A stretch of 51,952 bases of DNA, taken from positions 1 to 51,952 of the forward strand of contig CAYXZO010000011.1 in NCBI GenBank assembly GCA_964469505.1. The letters are read 5' to 3'. Origin of the DNA: CAYXZO01 sp964469505. Its GTDB lineage: Bacteria > Fidelibacterota > UBA8477 > JABMPR01. Every line of letters starts with the position of its first letter. The stretch's first letter is position 1. Below the pieces are notes generated by a model. The model saw only the letters and a list, made by a program, of their open reading frames with translations. It searched no databases and was not told the DNA's origin. Shown here one piece after another: positions 50,165-51,952 of the stretch. The translations under genes and the position numbers were made by a program.

Positions 50165-51406
50165 ATGAGTGGCGAGCTGGAACGAGAACATCGGCGTAAT
50201 TTGATCCTCAACATCTGTGCGGAAAGCCTGTGGGGTTTCGCCGTGGCGTTTCACAACGTGCAGACGGTGGTACCAGTTTTATTGTCTCGGCTGGGGGCTT
50301 CCCATTTTCTGGTGGGATTGATCCCGGGCGGCTTCATTCTCCTGATTGCCTTGCCTGAACTTTTCAGTGTGGCCCGTTTCAGCCGTCATCCCGATTTAAA
50401 AAAACTCAATATTCGTCTTCATGCTGCAATTCTCCCTTTCGTATTGCTGATGGTAATCTTGTTCCTGGTGCTGAAAATGACCGGCCCCTGGGCCATCGGG
50501 TTGTACCTGGTGTGCTGGGTAGGTTATTCCCTGGCTGTGGGGCAACTGTTGCCGGTGTGGGCTGATTTCCTGGCGTCCGTTTCCCTACCGGCTAAAAGAG
50601 GCCGCTTCTTTGGAATTACCTTTGCTTTCAATGCCTTCATGGGGCTGATGGGGGGCTGGACTCTACGGTCTATTCTAGCCTCTCCCCGCTGGGACTTTCC
50701 CGCCAATTTTGGGCTGGGTTTCCTGCTCCTGTTGATTGCCGCCGGTTTAGGGACTGCCTGCTTTTGGGGTATGCGCCCTCTGGACGGCAGCGCATCCCCT
50801 CCTCAATTACCCCCGCTGCGCCAGGCGTTGCGGGAAATTCTACGCTCGGACGTGAATTTCCGTTGGTATATCGCAAGCCGGATGTTCGCCGCGGCCGCTT
50901 TTATGCCCCTGGCTTTCTATGCTGTGGATTTTCAGAAACGTTTTGCCCTGGAACTGAAGAGCACGGGTGATTTCATCCTGGCTTTGGTGGCGGCCAATAT
51001 GGTTTTCAATTACCTGTTTGGCAGCCTGAGTGATCGAGTTGGACGAAAACGGATTGTGACCTTTTTTTTCGTCGGCCATTTCCTGGCGGCCGGTTGTGCC
51101 CTGCTTATCAACCAACCCTGGGTACCCTATCTGGTATTCGCCCTGGTGGGCATGGCACAGGGAGCCGCCCAGTCATCCTTCATGGTTTTTATCTATGATT
51201 TCGCGGGACCAACGGGTAACCGCAAATTATACTATGCCTTATTGGATACGGCTCTGGCCCCAATACTACTGATTTTCATCCTGGCCGCCGGCAATCTGGT
51301 TTCCTGGCTAGGATTGAGCTATCTGTACGCCATTAGCTTAGGGTTGGTCTTTATTGGACTAATGATTTTCTTGTTCAAAGTAAAAAGACCTCTTCCCGCG
51401 GCCTGA
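50165..51406 (+). CDS. Major facilitator superfamily transporter
   Basis: A 413-aa protein with about 12 hydrophobic helices. The MFS loop motif appears as GSLSDRVGRKR between helices 8 and 9, and the N-terminal half (WGFAVAFHNVQTVVPVLLSRLG) has the usual start for a permease that lacks the motif there. The substrate is not recognisable. ATG 50165 is used; a 96-bp gap separates it from the CPBP gene. It is followed 67 bp later by the predicted start of the TPR lipoprotein gene, possibly in one unit. Confidence 0.85.
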   Translation: MSGELEREHRRNLILNICAESLWGFAVAFHNVQTVVPVLLSRLGASHFLVGLIPGGFILLIALPELFSVARFSRHPDLKKLNIRLHAAILPFVLLMVILFLVLKMTGPWAIGLYLVCWVGYSLAVGQLLPVWADFLASVSLPAKRGRFFGITFAFNAFMGLMGGWTLRSILASPRWDFPANFGLGFLLLLIAAGLGTACFWGMRPLDGSASPPQLPPLRQALREILRSDVNFRWYIASRMFAAAAFMPLAFYAVDFQKRFALELKSTGDFILALVAANMVFNYLFGSLSDRVGRKRIVTFFFVGHFLAAGCALLINQPWVPYLVFALVGMAQGAAQSSFMVFIYDFAGPTGNRKLYYALLDTALAPILLIFILAAGNLVSWLGLSYLYAISLGLVFIGLMIFLFKVKRPLPAA

Positions 51407-51473
51407 ATGGGTGGGCTTATATGACGGAAAAGCGTTGTCCCCTATTGTAGCACTGGATATATTCGCCCCATCC

Positions 51474-51854
51474 ATGAGCATTCTGGCACTCCCCAACGGT
51501 AGAATTCTCAAGAGTTTGAAACCACTTTTCACGGCCTTCGTGCTCGTTGGCGTATTGGCCGGCCTGAGCGCCTGCGACCACGATACCGAACGGCTTTATC
51601 AACTGGGCCGCTGGTACTACCAGAAAGGTTTGATCGACGACGCCATCATTCAGTTCAAAGCCGTCACGCGTAAAGACCCCAATTTTGCCGATGCCCATCA
51701 TTTTCTGGCACTGGCTTATATGAAGAAGGGCTGGTATGACTACGCCGTCATCGAAGCCCAACGGGCCTTTGACCTGCGGCCCACTTCCGAAATCTATGAG
51801 TTGTTACAGCTAGCCAAGGAGAAAGCCGCCGAGGGCGACGTAGATTTGCCTTAA
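51474..51854 (+). CDS. TPR-containing lipoprotein
   Basis: A 126-aa protein starting at ATG 51474. The basic, hydrophobic N-terminus (KSLKPLFTAFVLVGVLAG) ends in the lipobox LSAC, so the cysteine should be lipid-modified and the protein anchored to a membrane. The rest holds two to three TPR-like helix pairs (LYQLGRWYYQKGLIDDAIIQF, then ADAHHFLALAYMKKGWYDYA), known for protein-protein contacts in envelope complexes. An upstream GTG at 51411 in the same frame adds residues before the signal and is less likely. The partner is unknown. Confidence 0.75.
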   Translation: MSILALPNGRILKSLKPLFTAFVLVGVLAGLSACDHDTERLYQLGRWYYQKGLIDDAIIQFKAVTRKDPNFADAHHFLALAYMKKGWYDYAVIEAQRAFDLRPTSEIYELLQLAKEKAAEGDVDLP

Positions 51855-51884
51855 TTCGTACCGGGAAAAACAATCGCCGTTTAT

Positions 51885-51909
51885 AACCACGCACAATCGC
51901 GGTTTTTTT
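51885..51909 (+). terminator. Rho-independent terminator after the TPR lipoprotein
   Basis: AACCACG (51885-51891) pairs with CGCGGTT (51898-51904) with one A-C mismatch, loop of six, then a seven-base T-run (51903-51909). It lies 30 bp past the stop. Confidence 0.7.
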
Positions 51910-51952
51910 GTTTTACGTCGCTGATGGGACTTCCTCCTGTATAAATATTATT

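Noticed and set aside
1..51952. CRISPR array, prophage or insertion sequence
   Set aside because: No regularly spaced direct repeats, transposase or phage structural genes were seen.

Overview
The window is a gene-dense, single-chromosome-type stretch of an uncultured diderm bacterium, roughly half or slightly more G+C by eye. The likely placement is the FCB superphylum or a neighbouring candidate phylum (KSB1/Calditrichota-like); this is inference. Support comes from a short primary sigma factor of about 286 aa without region 1.1, as in Bacteroidota, a DUF2723/GT117 protein O-mannosyltransferase, an outer-membrane beta-barrel protein ending in Phe, and a lipoprotein. A run of 100 Ns flanked by an exact 55-bp duplication marks it as a draft or metagenome assembly. 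No phage, insertion sequence or CRISPR array is visible.

Layout. 1-6052 (minus): radical SAM/DUF2344 fusion, RNase G, a TPM-domain protein and an ATP-cone nucleoside-type kinase that runs off the left edge. 6053-6395: divergent control region with a 19-bp palindrome. 6396-16337 (plus): DUF2007 protein, hisS, a ClC channel, a SpoU-type RNA methyltransferase, a DUF2723 glycosyltransferase with a GT2 enzyme, and a GlmM-like phosphohexomutase closed by a strong terminator. 16447-24594 (minus): envC-like, holB, ricT, metG, tatD and rsmA, then rpoD and rpsU. The holB-ricT-metG-tatD-rsmA order matches the Bacillus subtilis arrangement. 24731-26962 (minus): a single FecR/calcium-repeat/beta-barrel surface protein. 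27151-32969 (plus): priA, a peptidase-methyltransferase fusion, aroQ and a sodium:solute symporter. 33197-34534: an accessory AAA/DUF4143 ATPase in AT-richer surroundings, followed by 344 bp of pyrimidine-rich non-coding DNA. 34879-42455: uvrA, then ruvB-queA-ispF-dedA-gltX. 42523-49180: ispE, tRNA-Gln, prs, rplY, pth, hppA, rpsF, rpsR, rplI. 49244-51854: a CPBP protease, an MFS transporter and a TPR lipoprotein.

How the genes fit together. Most are housekeeping functions: translation (hisS, metG, gltX, L9, L25, S6, S18, S21, pth, tRNA-Gln), tRNA/rRNA modification (queA, rsmA, SpoU enzyme), DNA repair and replication restart (uvrA, ruvB, priA, holB), isoprenoid synthesis (ispE, ispF), nucleotide metabolism (prs) and envelope biogenesis. 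The parts most worth a second look are the single-polypeptide fusion of a periplasmic HExxH peptidase with a cytoplasmic SAM methyltransferase, the FecR/beta-barrel fusion with an inserted calcium-type repeat, the overlap of ispE with tRNA-Gln, the long acidic tail on ribosomal protein S6, and the assembly artefact that falsely truncates metG.
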